DNA of 37,534 nt from Companilactobacillus kedongensis (GCF_003946625.1 NZ_RHOR01000020.1:1-37534); one strand, 5' to 3'. Positions 9,180 through 17,003 are shown, numbered from the stretch's first letter. Numbers and translations are program-made. The notes: generated by a model not told the origin, from the sequence alone.

Positions 9180-10181
9180 CTAACCTTTAAAAGTTTTTTT
9201 GGCCCAATCCTGAACTTGATTTTTAAAGCCTTCAAATAGCTTCGGATCATTTGTATTCGGAATAGTACCCATTAAAACCTTAGCAGATTGTTGAGCTTTT
9301 GTACCATGTTTTTGTAAGATTACTACAGCTTTTTGTGCTTCCTTTGAAGCAAACAAATTACCCGGCAAGTCTAGAACCGCCTGTAAATAGACGTTTGAGA
9401 CCATCCATTGTGATAATTTTTTGGCTTGGTCTGTTTGGAAAATTTGTGAAGGAACGATAAAGATTCCGATACCGTTTTCATTTAAATTGTTCATTGTCTG
9501 TTCAATAAGTAGATGATGAGCATATGAATGGCCCTTATCGGCTCTAGTTTCAAATTTGGAGGCGTTTTCATCTATTGGGTAATATCCAACTGGAAGATCG
9601 GCAATCGCCATGTCAACGTCCGTAAACTCCCATTCAGCGATTCCATCTTGATGATAAGCTGATAGATTCAGATTCATGACCTCAGTAAAGGCTTTAGCCA
9701 ATCCTAAAGAAATATCATCATTGTCTATTCCAGCCAAATTGATCTTAAAGTCACCGGCCATCTTTAATTGATTTACAAATTCAATCAATAAATTACCTGT
9801 CCCGATCGTAGGATCAACTAGATTGAAGTCTTTCTTATTCTGAGCACTCAGAATTTCATAAGCAATCAGACTAGTGATCAATCCAATAGTATCTGGAGTT
9901 ACTAATTTATTAACTTCAGTTTTATCTAATTTTTGAGAACTAATAATATTGACCGTGATAGCTTGTTTTAGTTCAGCTCTCGATATATCAATTTCTTTTA
10001 GTTCGTCATAAATTACTTTTAACTTGTCCACAGTATCTTGATCTGGGGCACCATTTTCTACGTAAACCTCACCATTAGCTAAATCAGTTAGTGCCTCAGC
10101 TAATGCGTCAGTATAGCTTGTCTTTAGCGCCTTTTGTAACAAAGTAACAGCTTGACTTAATTTATCGTAATAAGTTTGCAT
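9180..10181 (-). CDS. Class I SAM-dependent methyltransferase, YtxK-like
   Basis: 333 aa and related to N6-adenine methylases, but lying in the comG-ackA context typical of YtxK. It is probably not part of a restriction system. Residues up to about 100 form a helical N-terminal domain. SAM motif I is VDPTIGTGNLLIEF. The usual NPPY catalytic motif is replaced by ADLPVGYYP, so methylation of DNA adenine is uncertain. A longer open frame begins at 10244, but the Shine-Dalgarno CTGGAG lies just before the ATG at 10181 (MQTYYDKL), which I take as the start. It is followed 10 bp later by ackA. Confidence 0.88.
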   Translation of the reverse strand: MQTYYDKLSQAVTLLQKALKTSYTDALAEALTDLANGEVYVENGAPDQDTVDKLKVIYDELKEIDISRAELKQAITVNIISSQKLDKTEVNKLVTPDTIGLITSLIAYEILSAQNKKDFNLVDPTIGTGNLLIEFVNQLKMAGDFKINLAGIDNDDISLGLAKAFTEVMNLNLSAYHQDGIAEWEFTDVDMAIADLPVGYYPIDENASKFETRADKGHSYAHHLLIEQTMNNLNENGIGIFIVPSQIFQTDQAKKLSQWMVSNVYLQAVLDLPGNLFASKEAQKAVVILQKHGTKAQQSAKVLMGTIPNTNDPKLFEGFKNQVQDWAKKTFKG

Positions 10182-10220
10182 TTTTATCTCCAGTTCTTTT
10201 AAAAATAACATTAATATTCT

Positions 10221-10237
10221 AATGTTGCGGCAACATT
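10221..10237. repeat. Perfect 8-bp inverted repeat between comGG and the methyltransferase gene
   Basis: AATGTTGC, one G, then GCAACATT, lying at the comGG stop codon. The absence of a directly adjacent T-run argues against a strong terminator. It could be an RNA processing or stabilising hairpin, or an attenuator, separating late com genes from the housekeeping genes downstream. Function is inference. Confidence 0.5.
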
Positions 10238-10458
10238 TATTCAACCATGTTATATTCCGAGAACCTTATTGTATCTGTTTTATCAACCTTTTGCACAATC
10301 TTTTGTTTATAAAAATTATCTAGCCGCTGATAATTATGAATCTGATTTTTAAAATAGGCATTACCGAAGCCGATAGTCATAATAGAAACACCCAAAACTA
10401 ACAAGGTTGTTAATAGAACTGAAGCCGGACTATTTCTAGTTAAGATTTTGTTGATCAT
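10237..10458 (-). CDS. comGG: ComGG-like minor pseudopilin
   Basis: 73 aa with one hydrophobic helix near residues 12-32, then a short Lys/Gln-rich tail. It has little sequence identity to named proteins. The ComGG call rests on position as last gene of the comG operon, size and topology. The ATG lies inside the end of comGF (23-bp overlap). It would be a minor subunit of the competence pseudopilus. Confidence 0.7.
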   Translation of the reverse strand: MINKILTRNSPASVLLTTLLVLGVSIMTIGFGNAYFKNQIHNYQRLDNFYKQKIVQKVDKTDTIRFSEYNMVE

Positions 10459-10873
10459 TAGTTAAATACATCTCCGAAACTCGATTTTTCTTGTCTGTCA
10501 TCCTGATAATTATCAAATCTTTTTTAACTTTGAACGTACAGTTATTTAGATTCATCACTAATGGAACGTGTCCACCTTGTTCTGTTCTGGTTCGTAGCAT
10601 ATCTTTATAAAATTCCAAGACATGAGAAGATCCAGAACCATCACTACTATAGAAACTCACTCTGGTTGGTTTCGATGTCTTTATTTTTTCGTCTCCAAAA
10701 TTTTCTTGAATATATTCATTAGTCATATGCCAACGAACTTGTTCAGCATTCAAATTATCCGGAACGTTTTTGATAATTTTCAAAGTTTGTTGCAAAACTC
10801 CCAATACCATAATGGTAACCAACAATGCTATTAAGGTTTCCGCTAATACCATGCCAGAGCGTCTACCATTCAA
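10436..10873 (-). CDS. comGF: ComGF competence pseudopilin
   Basis: 145 aa with a type IV pilin-like N-terminus (GMVLAETLIALLVTIMV): a prepilin-type G-M/F-x4-E arrangement with E following the hydrophobic start. The soluble part resembles ComGF. The start is TTG at 10873, with a Shine-Dalgarno GAGGTG about 7 nt upstream. The next ATG is inside the prepilin motif, so TTG is the likely start. It overlaps comGE and comGG and is part of the envelope-spanning DNA-uptake pseudopilus. Confidence 0.8.
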   Translation of the reverse strand: MNGRRSGMVLAETLIALLVTIMVLGVLQQTLKIIKNVPDNLNAEQVRWHMTNEYIQENFGDEKIKTSKPTRVSFYSSDGSGSSHVLEFYKDMLRTRTEQGGHVPLVMNLNNCTFKVKKDLIIIRMTDKKNRVSEMYLTNDQQNLN

Positions 10874-11141
10874 CTTTAAACACCTCTTTATTAGATTGGA
10901 CTTTCAAGGAGTTTTCATTCTTATCAAAGAAATATTTTTGATTTTTCACAGTCTGTTCAGAAACTGTTTGATTGCTATTAAGGTTTATCAGCATCAATTT
11001 GTGAGCATTGATTCTCTGTTCCCAAAGACTTATTTGCTTATATTCTTCTCCTAGACAAATTGTTAAGGTAGTTGCGACTAACAATGTAATAAACAAAGAA
11101 ACAACTGATTCTGCAAGAACAAAACCATCACGTTTTATCAA
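10863..11141 (-). CDS. comGE: ComGE-like minor pseudopilin
   Basis: 92 aa with the prepilin-like N-terminus RDGFVLAESVVSLFITLL and a short C-terminal region. Annotated as ComGE by order and size. The start codon is TTG at 11141, with GGGGTG 6 nt upstream inside the end of comGD, so translation is coupled. Minor subunit of the competence pseudopilus. Confidence 0.72.
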   Translation of the reverse strand: MIKRDGFVLAESVVSLFITLLVATTLTICLGEEYKQISLWEQRINAHKLMLINLNSNQTVSEQTVKNQKYFFDKNENSLKVQSNKEVFKVEW

Positions 11142-11574
11142 TTATTTCACCCCAATTCATCTGAACCACATAAACATAATTTATATTCGTCAAATCTGAA
11201 TGGAATCTGATCGTTTGAGGTTTTATCAAGCCGTTTCTTCTGATCTGAATGGTTGAGTTGCTTTGAATATAATTTACGGTATCAGGAAACTTCACTAAAA
11301 CCTTATATGAATCAGTATCATTTGATTTGAAAAGAGCTGAATGTTCTTCTTTTTTAAGAGCAACATTGTAGTCTCGTTTAGTCAAAAATGCTTCATCCAA
11401 AGTATTTTTAAAGACATTCTTGAACTGCTGCATAGATTGCTTTTCGTCTACCCTGGCTTGGTAATTCTTAACACCTAAGCTGGTAGCGAAGATTATTGAA
11501 CAAAAAATCGCTAAAGCTATGACTGATTCGACTAGTGTAAAACCAAGTCTATGGATTCTTAACAACTTCGCCAT
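11128..11574 (-). CDS. comGD: ComGD-like minor pseudopilin
   Basis: 148 aa with a clear class III prepilin signal: RLGFTLVESVIALAIF, cleaved by ComC after Gly with Glu at +5. It overlaps comGC by 26 bp. The ATG at 11574 has its AAAGG directly adjacent, which is too close. A TTG three codons further in (11565) has better spacing to GGATGG and may be the true start. Minor subunit of the DNA-uptake pseudopilus, with substrate-binding role unknown. Confidence 0.82.
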   Translation of the reverse strand: MAKLLRIHRLGFTLVESVIALAIFCSIIFATSLGVKNYQARVDEKQSMQQFKNVFKNTLDEAFLTKRDYNVALKKEEHSALFKSNDTDSYKVLVKFPDTVNYIQSNSTIQIRRNGLIKPQTIRFHSDLTNINYVYVVQMNWGEIIDKT

Positions 11575-11836
11575 CCTTTATGCTAAATTTCTCAGCTCTT
11601 TCTGCCTGCCTACCTTTCAATTTCAAATCTTTAAGATCAGTAACTTTCGTATCTGCAATATCAACCTGTGCCTGCAATGTAGTTCTAAATGCCTCATCCG
11701 TTTTATCCACTGCATTAGATTTCTGATTAGCAAGATTCGGTACGATCAATAACAACAATAGTGAAATTATAAACAGCACGATTACCATTTCAATTAGTGT
11801 AAAAGCTTCTCTAGTTTTCTTCTTCAATTTATTCAT
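11549..11836 (-). CDS. comGC: ComGC major competence pseudopilin
   Basis: 95 aa with the classical prepilin N-terminus (REAFTLIEMVIVLFIISLLLL; cleavage before F, Glu at +5) and the short helical body typical of ComGC. It is the main subunit of the pseudopilus that carries DNA across the wall to ComEA/ComEC. Its ATG overlaps the comGB stop by one base (TAATG), indicating coupled translation. Confidence 0.92.
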   Translation of the reverse strand: MNKLKKKTREAFTLIEMVIVLFIISLLLLLIVPNLANQKSNAVDKTDEAFRTTLQAQVDIADTKVTDLKDLKLKGRQAERAEKFSIKDGEVVKNP

Positions 11837-12849
11837 TAAGACATCCCTTTCATCATTCCATAAACTGGAAGTAAGACCATTAAATAGGTCGCAATTATTA
11901 TTAGAGCAATGATTCCAAACATGAGCGGTTGAACCAGATTCAATATTCTCTTCAAAGATTTTTGAGTTTCTTCAAATTTCAACTCTGACATGAGTATTAA
12001 ATCTTGAGCTAGTTCCTTTTTCCCGCCGCCTAATTTCATGACGGCCTTTAGTTCACTTGGTAAAAAAGCTTCACTATCGATCAATTTATTTAATGAACTG
12101 CCTTGTCGCAGATCATACTGAACTTTTCTGGATAATACTTCTTGCAATGATCCCCTAGTAAAACCACCATTGATCGAACAAATTTCTTTCAAATTCAATC
12201 CACTAGAAACTTGTAATCCTAATCCCTGCAAAACAATAAACTGATAAAAATTCAAATATACTTTTCCGACTATTGGCAATTTAATCAATCGCTTTGCACA
12301 CTGATATTCAGATATTCTCTTCAAATAACTGCAATAAATTATTATTCCTACGATTCCAAATATTACTGATCCAAAAAATATTTTCAAAAATAAATCAATA
12401 TACTTAGTTTCTGTACTCATACCTAACTGAGGAACAATAAACAGCTTCATTCCTAACAACATGACGAATAAGAATCCCAATATAAAGCAAGGATAGGCCA
12501 TTAACTCTTTCAACTTGCTTTTTTGCTTAGCCTTCGTCTGTAACAGAATTCCACTCTGAATTAAGATTTTCTGCAAACTGCCGTTAGTTTGGGCAATGAT
12601 CAGTTGATTATAAATTGCCGCTGGTAAATTCAAATGACGCAATGAGTAAGAAATCATCTCCCCATTTTGAAGATCTTTGTATATATAGGAAAAAACTTTT
12701 TGTTTGGATCGTAATAAACTCAAACAATTGATCGACTGTTTTAAGGAGAAGCCATTGTCTATCAATTTTCCTAACAGTAATAGATATTCCGCTTGCTGAT
12801 GATCACTGATTTTTTTATCCGTAAAGATATTCTTGATATACTTCTGCAT
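11836..12849 (-). CDS. comGB: ComGB, polytopic type II secretion-like inner membrane protein
   Basis: GspF/PilC family platform protein of the competence machine. With the chosen ATG it is about 337 aa. It has an N-terminal T2SF domain, hydrophobic segments near residues 120-150 and 155-180, a second T2SF domain, and a C-terminal helix (FGIIALIIIATYLMVLLPVYG). An open frame begins at 12900, overlapping comGA by 86 bp. The ATG at 12849 (MQKYIKNIF) has a weak GTGG 8 nt upstream and leaves a 35-bp overlap, so I prefer it. Confidence 0.85.
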   Translation of the reverse strand: MQKYIKNIFTDKKISDHQQAEYLLLLGKLIDNGFSLKQSINCLSLLRSKQKVFSYIYKDLQNGEMISYSLRHLNLPAAIYNQLIIAQTNGSLQKILIQSGILLQTKAKQKSKLKELMAYPCFILGFLFVMLLGMKLFIVPQLGMSTETKYIDLFLKIFFGSVIFGIVGIIIYCSYLKRISEYQCAKRLIKLPIVGKVYLNFYQFIVLQGLGLQVSSGLNLKEICSINGGFTRGSLQEVLSRKVQYDLRQGSSLNKLIDSEAFLPSELKAVMKLGGGKKELAQDLILMSELKFEETQKSLKRILNLVQPLMFGIIALIIIATYLMVLLPVYGMMKGMS

Positions 12850-13783
12850 TGATATATCCACTCTGATAGGCATGTTTGATCTGTCGACTCCAGTTATCAT
12901 CGATTTTGCGTTCCCTTAAAAATAAACTGATTTCTGATTCATTCAATGTATCGGTAAATAATTGAATATCATTTATTGTCGGTACTAATCTCTGATAGGA
13001 AATTAAATTAATAGCATTCAATATTTCGTCGTCATCTACTCCAAATTGTTTTAATCGTTGAATAACTGAGAATTTAGATTTCCCATGAATAGTAGTCATG
13101 ACCGTATAGCCACAAAGAGCCGCTTGAATAGCCTGTTTGGCGGTAATGGAATCACGAATTTCACCAATTATCAGAACTTCCGGTCGATGTCTTAAACTTG
13201 TCTTGATCAATTCTTCATAGGTCAATTCTGCCTGCTCATTAACTTGCAACTGCAAAAAGTCTTCCTCAACTATCTCAACAGGATCTTCGATGCTCATAAC
13301 TTTTTTATCAACACTCAAATGTTTACAAAGTGCATACATCAACGACGTTTTCCCAGAACCCATTGGCCCAGAAAAAATCATCATCCCTTTTCGTTTGGCG
13401 ATTGGATACAATTGTTCGATCAAACTCTCATTCAACTGATAATTAAAATTCTGTGGATAAATCAGTCTGACCACTAAGGATTCTCGATCCAAAAAATCAC
13501 CCACAGATGAAATTCTTATATGGATCTTCTGTTGTTGATATAAAAAACTAAACGAACCCTTTTGTGAACGACGACGTTCAGAAATATCTAAACCACCGTT
13601 AAATTTTAAGTAATTCATCACCATCAAAGTTTCATCGATCGTCAATTCTGTCATTAGCGACTTACTTAAATTACTCCGAGTTTCAATCGCATAACGATCC
13701 TTATGTGGAAAAAAGTAAATATCAGTCACCTTATTACCACATGCTTCCGTCAATAAACCATGAACTATACTTTCTGCTGTCAT
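12815..13783 (-). CDS. comGA: ComGA competence ATPase
   Basis: GspE/PilB-type traffic ATPase that powers pseudopilus assembly from the cytosolic face of the membrane. At 322 aa it is normal for ComGA. It shows Walker A GPMGSGKTSLMY, an Asp-box-like SIEDPVEIVE, Walker B LIIGEIRDS and the His-box TTIHGKS. Strong AGGAGG, 6 nt before ATG. First gene of comGA-GG; the operon is complete here, so the DNA-uptake pseudopilus could be built if the other com loci are intact. Confidence 0.96.
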   Translation of the reverse strand: MTAESIVHGLLTEACGNKVTDIYFFPHKDRYAIETRSNLSKSLMTELTIDETLMVMNYLKFNGGLDISERRRSQKGSFSFLYQQQKIHIRISSVGDFLDRESLVVRLIYPQNFNYQLNESLIEQLYPIAKRKGMMIFSGPMGSGKTSLMYALCKHLSVDKKVMSIEDPVEIVEEDFLQLQVNEQAELTYEELIKTSLRHRPEVLIIGEIRDSITAKQAIQAALCGYTVMTTIHGKSKFSVIQRLKQFGVDDDEILNAINLISYQRLVPTINDIQLFTDTLNESEISLFLRERKIDDNWSRQIKHAYQSGYINAEVYQEYLYG

Positions 13784-13803
13784 CTCTAACCTCCTTTCTA
13801 AAA

Positions 13804-13811
13804 ATTACGTA
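13804..13811 (-). promoter_or_regulatory. Possible ComX/sigmaH-type -10 box of the comG operon
   Basis: TACGTAAT lies between the upstream terminator and the comGA Shine-Dalgarno. It matches the streptococcal/lactobacillar competence box TACGAATA at five of eight positions and has a T-rich stretch upstream. Weak evidence; recorded because no standard promoter is visible in the 66-bp gap. Confidence 0.25.
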
Positions 13812-13844
13812 AAAAAAAATCACCAACAAAAATGTTAGTGATTT
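13811..13844 (-). terminator. Intrinsic terminator between the SirTM-like genes and comGA
   Basis: A 12-bp stem (13833-13844 with 13817-13828, one G-T pair) with an A4/T4 loop, followed on minus by a T-run. It separates the sirtuin pair from the comG operon. Confidence 0.88.
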
Positions 13845-13849
13845 AAATG

Positions 13850-14707
13850 CTATTTACTTACTTGCAAATTTTTAACAATATCGGCAAAAACTGTATTAAT
13901 ATCTTCATGAATAACCAATGACTTATCCTCTATTTTAGGATGGGTCATAGCATCCTTAGGATTTATATTAACGTATGAAGCTTTTGGTAAATTATATGTC
14001 AAATTCCAAAATGGTTGTTGAATAAACATGGGTGTCATACGTCCGACACCTAATTCCAATAGCAATAGTTTCTTCTCCTGATTGTCCTTAATAAAGGTAT
14101 TTATTTTGTCATATTCTGCTTTATATCTATCACCTTCAAGGAAGATCTGTGAACGTACCCAAGGCTCTAAAATAGCACCATTGACTTTACTTCTAGGGAT
14201 CAATTCAGTTGGTATCTGCATATTGTTAATATTATTTTTTATTTTTTTCATATATGGAATACTATCGTATAAATTCTGGTCAGTTAATGTATTGGAACTT
14301 TGAAAAAATCCCCAATCACCCTGAATAGCACTGATTTTATCATCATCAAAATAACGATTAAACATTTCATCTGCATTAGTAGTCATAATATGAAATTTTT
14401 TACCTGATAGTATCTTTTTTAAATTATCATAAACAGGCTTGGTAGCCGGTGTATTAAACATTATTGAGCACAACTTGGCTAAAAAGGCCCAGCGAGTTTC
14501 TTGATCAGGATATCTGGTATAAAATCCATTAAACATACCATTAAATCCATACTTTTCTACAAAATCTCCCATTTGCTCTAAAACATTCTCATCATTTCGA
14601 TACCAAAAATCTAATCCCGCAGCGACCGACATACCCGAGCCAGCGCCAACAAGAATAGCATCAGCATCAGTAATTTTTTCAAGTAGTTGTTCTTCATCAA
14701 AATCCAT
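13850..14707 (-). CDS. SirTM-like sirtuin (class M type), zinc cysteines lost
   Basis: 285 aa. The NAD-binding GAGSGMS is at 21-27. TTNAD is at 109-113 and IQG follows with Q129 where deacetylase sirtuins carry the catalytic His. A C-terminal LELGVGRMTPMFIQQPFW matches the SirTM layout. SirTMs described from pathogens are protein ADP-ribosyltransferases in which the corresponding Asn, Asp and Gln matter (established knowledge). Here N111, D113 and Q129 are kept, but the two Cys pairs of the zinc finger are absent, which is unusual. No macrodomain, GcvH-L or lipoate ligase gene is adjacent, unlike the classical SirTM operon. The gene starts one base after the stop of its paralogue, with GGGAG as ribosome binding site. 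ADP-ribosyl transfer is inferred. Confidence 0.82.
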   Translation of the reverse strand: MDFDEEQLLEKITDADAILVGAGSGMSVAAGLDFWYRNDENVLEQMGDFVEKYGFNGMFNGFYTRYPDQETRWAFLAKLCSIMFNTPATKPVYDNLKKILSGKKFHIMTTNADEMFNRYFDDDKISAIQGDWGFFQSSNTLTDQNLYDSIPYMKKIKNNINNMQIPTELIPRSKVNGAILEPWVRSQIFLEGDRYKAEYDKINTFIKDNQEKKLLLLELGVGRMTPMFIQQPFWNLTYNLPKASYVNINPKDAMTHPKIEDKSLVIHEDINTVFADIVKNLQVSK

Positions 14708-14708
14708 T

Positions 14709-15554
14709 CTAAAGTTCTCCCATTGTAGTTGCTATTTTATTAATTGCTTCTGTTAAGTCGCCATCAATTCCAAATGATTTCGACTTAATATCATCAGGAA
14801 TATTTAATTCACCTTTATTAATTGAGACATATGTCATTTCAGGCAATTGCTCAACTAAACTCATCATTGGACCTTTGATCATCTGATTACGTGGACCAAT
14901 ACCCATTTCTAAAACCAGCATTTTTTTATTAGCGTTTTCGTTAATAAAATCAGTCAAATGATTTCGGATACTTGTGTTGGGAATAAAACTAGGTTCACTA
15001 GAAATATTTAATCGCATAGGTGACCCATCATTCTCACATTTAGGTAGAAGATCCTCATTGGAAACTCCTGCAATATCATCTTTTTCAAAAGCTTTAGCTA
15101 ATTCGATCGTTGAAAAGAATTTTGGATTCTTCTCTGTCATGCAATGCATTTGTGCAAAGTTACCTTCCAATTCAAAAATCTTATTAGGATCAAAACCAGC
15201 TAGGTGAAAATGATGTTCCGTATTTGAAGTAATGATAAAATAGTTTTTTTGATTAAGAATCCGTTTTAAACCACTCATCAATGGACTTCCAGAATATTGA
15301 ATGACATATTTTTCTATCATTCGACTGTTGAATTTCCATTCATCAACCAAATCTGCGTATAAAGAGGTCATACCTTGAAAAATATTCTGTATACCGTACT
15401 TAGCTTGAAAATCTCCAAAGTTTCCCTTAAAGCTTTCATCATTTGCAAATAAATTTAATCCCTCAGAAATTGAAAAACCATTGGCAGCCGTGACAATTAC
15501 AGCATCTGCCTGATTTATCTTTTCTGATATACGTTTTATATCTTCATCATTCAA
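14709..15554 (-). CDS. Second SirTM-like sirtuin paralogue, degenerate active site
   Basis: 281 aa, collinear with its downstream neighbour: TAANGFSIS at 22-30 instead of GAGSGMS, TSNTE at 109-113, LEG at 129-131 and LVLEMGIGPRNQMI near the C-terminus. The glycine loop is altered, the Asp of TTNAD is Glu (E113) and the Gln/His position is E130, so catalysis is doubtful. Only two potential zinc cysteines remain (C138 and C173, one per usual pair). The two proteins may act as an active/regulatory pair, or this one may bind NAD or ADP-ribose without catalysis; both are inference. First gene of a two-gene unit transcribed from a promoter divergent from the Rrf2-type regulator. Confidence 0.8.
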   Translation of the reverse strand: MNDEDIKRISEKINQADAVIVTAANGFSISEGLNLFANDESFKGNFGDFQAKYGIQNIFQGMTSLYADLVDEWKFNSRMIEKYVIQYSGSPLMSGLKRILNQKNYFIITSNTEHHFHLAGFDPNKIFELEGNFAQMHCMTEKNPKFFSTIELAKAFEKDDIAGVSNEDLLPKCENDGSPMRLNISSEPSFIPNTSIRNHLTDFINENANKKMLVLEMGIGPRNQMIKGPMMSLVEQLPEMTYVSINKGELNIPDDIKSKSFGIDGDLTEAINKIATTMGEL

Positions 15555-15567
15555 CTTATTTCATTCC

Positions 15568-15581
15568 TTTGCTGTTATTTT
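15568..15581. promoter_or_regulatory. Left arm of 14-bp inverted repeat (candidate operator)
   Basis: TTTGCTGTTATTTT, the exact reverse complement of 15651-15664. It lies in the 5' leader of the sirtuin unit, just ahead of its ribosome binding site. It could bind the divergently encoded Rrf2-type regulator (inference). Confidence 0.55.
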
Positions 15582-15607
15582 AAAATTAACATCAGTGCAT
15601 ATTCACG

Positions 15608-15636
15608 ATATTAACAAGTTTGTTCCATATTGTCAA
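15608..15636 (-). promoter_or_regulatory. Promoter of the SirTM-like gene pair
   Basis: On minus, TTGACA (15631-15636) is separated by 17 nt from TAATAT (15608-15613), pointing to a start of transcription near 15600. The consensus -35 makes this a confident sigmaA-type call. Confidence 0.7.
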
Positions 15637-15646
15637 TGGCTGTGAA

Positions 15647-15675
15647 TTGAAAAATAACAGCAAATAAATTATAAT
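15647..15675 (+). promoter_or_regulatory. Promoter of the Rrf2-type regulator with operator arm in the spacer
   Basis: TTGAAA (15647-15652), 17 nt, TATAAT (15670-15675). The right arm of the inverted repeat (AAAATAACAGCAAA, 15651-15664) fills most of the spacer. A protein bound there would block the promoter, consistent with autoregulation (inference). Confidence 0.75.
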
Positions 15676-15707
15676 TGAATTTATTAGATAAATTGGAGGT
15701 ATGTTTT

Positions 15708-16169
15708 ATGAAGAAATCCGTCAAATTGAGTGATAGCGTCCATGCACTAGTCCTAATATCGACTGATCCATTTCATAATTTGACCAGCGCTCGTTTAGCC
15801 GAAAGTATCAAGACAAATCCTTCATTTGTCCGCCAAATCATGAGTAAACTTAAACAGGCTGGTATTATCGAGAGTGTCACCGGTCATCCTCAACCCAAAC
15901 TGGCGATTGATCCTAAAAGTATTTCACTATTGGACATCTACCGTGCTGTCGAGGGCGATGCACCATTATTACAACTGGATACCAATATAAATCCCGAATG
16001 TGGACCTGGAGTTAATATTCAGCTGTCACTAAAAGATTATTACAATGTGATCCAGCAAAACATTGAAAAACAAATGGCAGCTATCGATCTCCAAAGTATA
16101 ATCGATAATTACGAAAAAAGATTAGAAAACCCCAAGTCAGATTATTTACAATTGATTGCTGATAAATAA
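15708..16169 (+). CDS. Rrf2-family transcriptional regulator
   Basis: 153 aa with an N-terminal winged-helix domain (LTSARLAESIKTNPSFVRQI is the recognition region) and the Rrf2-typical PQPKLAIDPKSISLLDIYRAVEGD stretch in two parts. Only one cysteine (C98, in NPECGPG) is present in the region where Fe-S members have three, so it is probably not an IscR/NsrR-like cluster sensor and is nearer to YwnA-type members. The ATG at 15708 has GGAGG 8 nt upstream; an in-frame ATG at 15675 has no ribosome binding site. It is divergent from the sirtuin pair, with matched inverted-repeat arms at both promoters, so it is likely their regulator and its own. Confidence 0.88.
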   Translation: MKKSVKLSDSVHALVLISTDPFHNLTSARLAESIKTNPSFVRQIMSKLKQAGIIESVTGHPQPKLAIDPKSISLLDIYRAVEGDAPLLQLDTNINPECGPGVNIQLSLKDYYNVIQQNIEKQMAAIDLQSIIDNYEKRLENPKSDYLQLIADK

Positions 16170-16176
16170 TAAAGAT

Positions 16177-16219
16177 GACAATTCAATTCCTCAATTTGGA
16201 ATTAAATTGTCTTTTTTTT
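16177..16219 (+). terminator. Intrinsic terminator of the Rrf2-type gene
   Basis: GACAATT and ATTCC pair with GGAAT and AATTGTC across a short loop (16177-16211), followed by T8. Confidence 0.88.
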
Positions 16220-16221
16220 GT

Positions 16222-16255
16222 AAAAAAAAGACCATAGACAAAATTGTCTATGGTC
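16222..16255 (-). terminator. Intrinsic terminator of the yebC-family gene
   Basis: A perfect 11-bp stem (16230-16240 with 16245-16255) is followed on minus by T8. It is back-to-back with the plus-strand terminator. Confidence 0.92.
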
Positions 16256-16268
16256 GAAAGTTTATTTA

Positions 16269-17003
16269 TTATTCGTCGTCATCATCTGCAGCGGCTGTAT
16301 AAACTTCTGAAACATCATCGTCGTCTTCTAGTTGATCGATCATGTGTTCAAATTGTTCTTGTTTGTCTTCTGGTACAGGTGTTGTATTTTGAGGGATCAT
16401 TGTTAATTCTGAGTTAGCAATTTCATAACCCTTTTCAATCAAACCATCACGTACACCGGCAAACTCTTTAGCATCTGTATAGATCTCAAAAGCGTCATCT
16501 GATGTTTGTAAATCATCAGCACCAAGATCCATGATGTCTAATAAGACTTCATCTTCATCTTGAGTATTCTTTGTACGATCCAAAACAAGGTATCCTTTAC
16601 GGTCAAACATATAAGCAACTGAACCGCTTGAACCCAAGCTACCTCCGTTACGAGTAAACGCAACACGTACTGAAGAAGCTGTTCTGTTCTTATTATCTGT
16701 CAATGCTTCAACCAAAACTGCAACTCCACCTGGAGCGTAGCCTTCATATGTTACTTCGTCGTAGTGTTCTTCACTACCACCTTCGGCTTTATCTAAGGCA
16801 CGTTTGATGTTGTCCTTAGGCATGTTAGCTGCACGAGCTTTATCTACTATTAAACGAAGAGCAGCATTACTGTCTGGATCGGCACCACCCGCTTTTGCCG
16901 CCATGAATAATTCACGTGATAATTTTTGGAAAATCTTTCCACGCTTAGAATCTTGGGCATTTTTTCTACCCTGGATGTTATGCCATTTTGAATGTCCTGA
17001 CAT
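16269..17003 (-). CDS. yebC: YebC/PmpR (TACO1) family protein
   Basis: 244 aa, the standard length. The sequence opens [20 protein letters not shown] and contains the family's [17 protein letters not shown] and [20 protein letters not shown]. Members were described as transcriptional regulators, and more recently as factors that relieve ribosome stalling on proline-rich stretches (established knowledge). The neighbouring surface protein has a long Pro-Glu-Thr region, an amusing coincidence at most. Very acidic C-terminus. It has its own terminator downstream. Confidence 0.95.
   Translation of the reverse strand: MSGHSKWHNIQGRKNAQDSKRGKIFQKLSRELFMAAKAGGADPDSNAALRLIVDKARAANMPKDNIKRALDKAEGGSEEHYDEVTYEGYAPGGVAVLVEALTDNKNRTASSVRVAFTRNGGSLGSSGSVAYMFDRKGYLVLDRTKNTQDEDEVLLDIMDLGADDLQTSDDAFEIYTDAKEFAGVRDGLIEKGYEIANSELTMIPQNTTPVPEDKQEQFEHMIDQLEDDDDVSEVYTAAADDDDE

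Noticed and set aside
9180-10244. Restriction-modification system (adenine methylase)
   Set aside because: No restriction or specificity subunit nearby, catalytic motif changed, and gene order matches the conserved comG-ytxK-ackA arrangement.
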